Source: [Clostridium] symbiosum (GTDB lineage: Bacteria; Bacillota; Clostridia; Lachnospirales; Lachnospiraceae). Taken from it: a DNA stretch of 64,000 bases. The notes beneath the pieces were generated by a model. The model did not search any database. It was not told where the DNA came from and saw only the letters and a program-made list of their open reading frames with translations. The stretch spans positions 1 to 64,000 of the forward strand of contig JAETSN010000013.1 in NCBI GenBank assembly GCA_021769625.1. Direction: 5' to 3'. Position 1 is the stretch's first letter, and every line of letters starts with the position of its first letter. This document shows positions 62,888-64,000 of the stretch, in pieces. A program made the translations under genes and the position numbers.

Positions 62888-63345
62888 CAGAATTCACCTG
62901 CCTTAAATGCCGGTCCTTCCTCTTTAGGGTAGAACCTCTTAATATCATTACCTTTTCGCTCTTCTCCGTCTTTATTTTTGTAAGTATGTACGCCTATTTT
63001 ACACTTTCCCGATGATCCGGGGACTCTCTGCCAGTTCATCTTTAAAGGTTCGCCTTTTTTCTTCTGCCCAATGCTGGAGAAGAATGCCGAGAGCAAACCT
63101 TCTGTCTTGGAATGCAGGAACAGGTTGTGAGTGATCTTAGCTGCCCCTTCCGGCGCATCAATACTCAGCGTGAGAATAGCCTTGTTGCATGCGGGAAGTT
63201 TTTCACTTCCTGTATGCCGGCCGCGCTCAAAACTTTCCACCGTAAAATTATAATCTCCCTCCGGCAGAAGAATATATTCACCGGAATCTTTCGTTATCGT
63301 GTCATCCCAGTCAAACGCCTTTTCCATTACATTATTGTTATCCAT
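62887..63345 (-). CDS. DUF669 family phage protein (putative ssDNA-binding)
   Basis: 152 residues. The DUF669 pattern is visible: FDWDDTITKDSGEYILLPEG, YNFTVESFERGRHTGSEKLP and the C-terminal NDIKRFYPKEEG. Members occur beside Sak4-like ATPases and helicases and are thought to bind single-stranded DNA. The exact biochemical role here is not shown. Confidence 0.85.
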   Translation of the reverse strand: MDNNNVMEKAFDWDDTITKDSGEYILLPEGDYNFTVESFERGRHTGSEKLPACNKAILTLSIDAPEGAAKITHNLFLHSKTEGLLSAFFSSIGQKKKGEPLKMNWQRVPGSSGKCKIGVHTYKNKDGEERKGNDIKRFYPKEEGPAFKAGEF

Positions 63346-63357
63346 TATGATTCCTCC

Positions 63358-64000
63358 TTATCGAAACGGGATCTCCATCTTATCCCTTATTTCCTGTATC
63401 ATTTTATATACCTGCTGCCATGCTCCAACTAATACTCCCTGAATAAAGCCGGGATCGTATTTTTCGATAGGCGTATCGCTGGTATAATATCCCTTCGATG
63501 CCACAGCGTTCTGGATATCCCATTCCGACACACTGTGCTCTTTCATCAAGTCCTTTAACGCCTGCGGCAGATTATCCGGGTTACTGTCTATGAACAGTTT
63601 TCCGATATCTGCTGTCTGTACAGGCACTGTATTTTCCGGAATCTTTACCGGCTGTCCAGCAGGCTCTTTTTTCTCCTGCATGGAAGGTTCTTTATGCAGC
63701 GCTTCCTCTGCCGGCTGCTGTCCTGGGACCGCCTGATTGCCCCCCGTTTCCAAAAGATGGGCAATGCCTGCATAATCAAAAGGCATTTCCTCCGGGAGCC
63801 CGTACCGGTTCTTTGCGTCCCAACAGGGGTGGTGTGCAGTATACATGACGCGTGAGCCGCCCTGCGCCTTGTGTTTCTTTCCTTTATCATCCACTGCTAC
63901 AGAAAATGTTTTATAGTTGGCAAACAGTACCATGTCAGCCCATTCTTTTATCAGCGGCGATATCTGGGAAGTCGTCTTTTTGCCAAGCTTCAGCTCCCAT
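63358..64000 (-). CDS. Sak4-like RecA-fold ATPase, C-terminal part (cut by window edge)
   Basis: The frame runs off the right end. Visible segments are WELKLGKKTTSQISPLIKEW, ADMVLFANYKTFSVAVDDKG, RVMYTAHHPCWDAKNRYGLP and a C-terminal region of about 100 residues with low-complexity Glu/Pro/Gln. These match the C-terminal half of phage AAA ATPases of the Sak4 single-strand annealing/recombinase group; the Walker motifs would be beyond 64000. In-frame ATG codons near 63933 are internal, not starts. Confidence 0.75.
   Translation of the reverse strand, partial: WELKLGKKTTSQISPLIKEWADMVLFANYKTFSVAVDDKGKKHKAQGGSRVMYTAHHPCWDAKNRYGLPEEMPFDYAGIAHLLETGGNQAVPGQQPAEEALHKEPSMQEKKEPAGQPVKIPENTVPVQTADIGKLFIDSNPDNLPQALKDLMKEHSVSEWDIQNAVASKGYYTSDTPIEKYDPGFIQGVLVGAWQQVYKMIQEIRDKMEIPFR

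Larger units (their letters stand above)
33226..64000. mobile_element. Siphovirus-type prophage (right end outside window)
   Basis: A continuous set of phage genes in standard order: replication, regulation, terminase, portal, capsid, connectors, tail, fibres and lysis, nearly all on the minus strand. Head genes resemble the SPP1 type (portal, MuF, GP20 scaffold) and the tail has a TP901-type tape measure. Integrase, repressor and early control genes are not present and should follow after 64000. No broken structural gene was seen, so the prophage may be inducible. Confidence 0.95.

Noticed and set aside
33226-64000. Prophage as a decayed remnant
   Set aside because: All essential head, tail and lysis genes seen are full length; only the methyltransferase is broken, which is not needed for growth.

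Overview
The window looks like part of the chromosome of a low-to-mid GC Gram-positive anaerobe of the class Clostridia, most likely a gut Lachnospiraceae. The basis is the tig-clpP-clpX-engB order, strong AGGAGG ribosome-binding sites, an RF2 gene with a programmed frameshift, DUF975 and DUF2752 membrane proteins, and M23 and prophage proteins of Firmicutes type. No species can be named from the sequence alone. Almost all genes lie on the minus strand. No rRNA, CRISPR array or insertion sequence was seen.

Bases 1-33200 are host chromosome. From the left they hold: a two-component system with an accessory membrane protein; a maltodextrin-type ABC transporter (binding protein and two permeases, no ATPase) with a LacI-type regulator and malQ; an AI-2E-family permease; engB, clpX, clpP and tig (lon is absent from its usual place); tex; an ECF sigma/anti-sigma pair; two tandem DUF975 proteins; several small membrane proteins; prfB; secA; a ferritin-like protein; an RlmI-like methyltransferase; and a CDF metal transporter. 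Several promoters with 17-bp spacers are readable. So are a direct-repeat pair matching an OmpR-type autoregulatory site and a triple 12-bp tandem operator in front of the sugar-binding protein.

Bases from about 33200 to the right edge are a siphovirus-type prophage, cut by the window end. It interrupts an M23 peptidase gene, of which only the 3' part remains at 32770-33225. Read along its transcription (right to left), it carries: a replication/recombination module (Sak4-like ATPase, DUF669, SF2 helicase, primase-helicase, candidate origin, RusA); an accessory segment (Cys-rich protein, PP-loop enzyme, truncated cytosine methyltransferase, an oppositely oriented tRNA-Val, a GNAT enzyme); a sigma-like late regulator; an AT-rich ParA-type ATPase fenced by terminators; terminase, portal, MuF, scaffold and capsid genes; head-tail connectors; tail genes with a -1 frameshift chaperone; receptor-binding proteins; holin; and amidase. 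Integrase and repressor must lie beyond 64000.

The most notable observations are: a MuF head protein carrying an AT-rich C-terminal HEIGH zincin domain, followed by an overlapping 71-residue acidic gene (candidate phage toxin-immunity pair); prfB with UAA instead of UGA at the frameshift site; the isolated ParA-type gene; a 16-bp hairpin inside terS (candidate packaging site); and six TGCGCA palindromes around an AT-rich tract (candidate phage origin).
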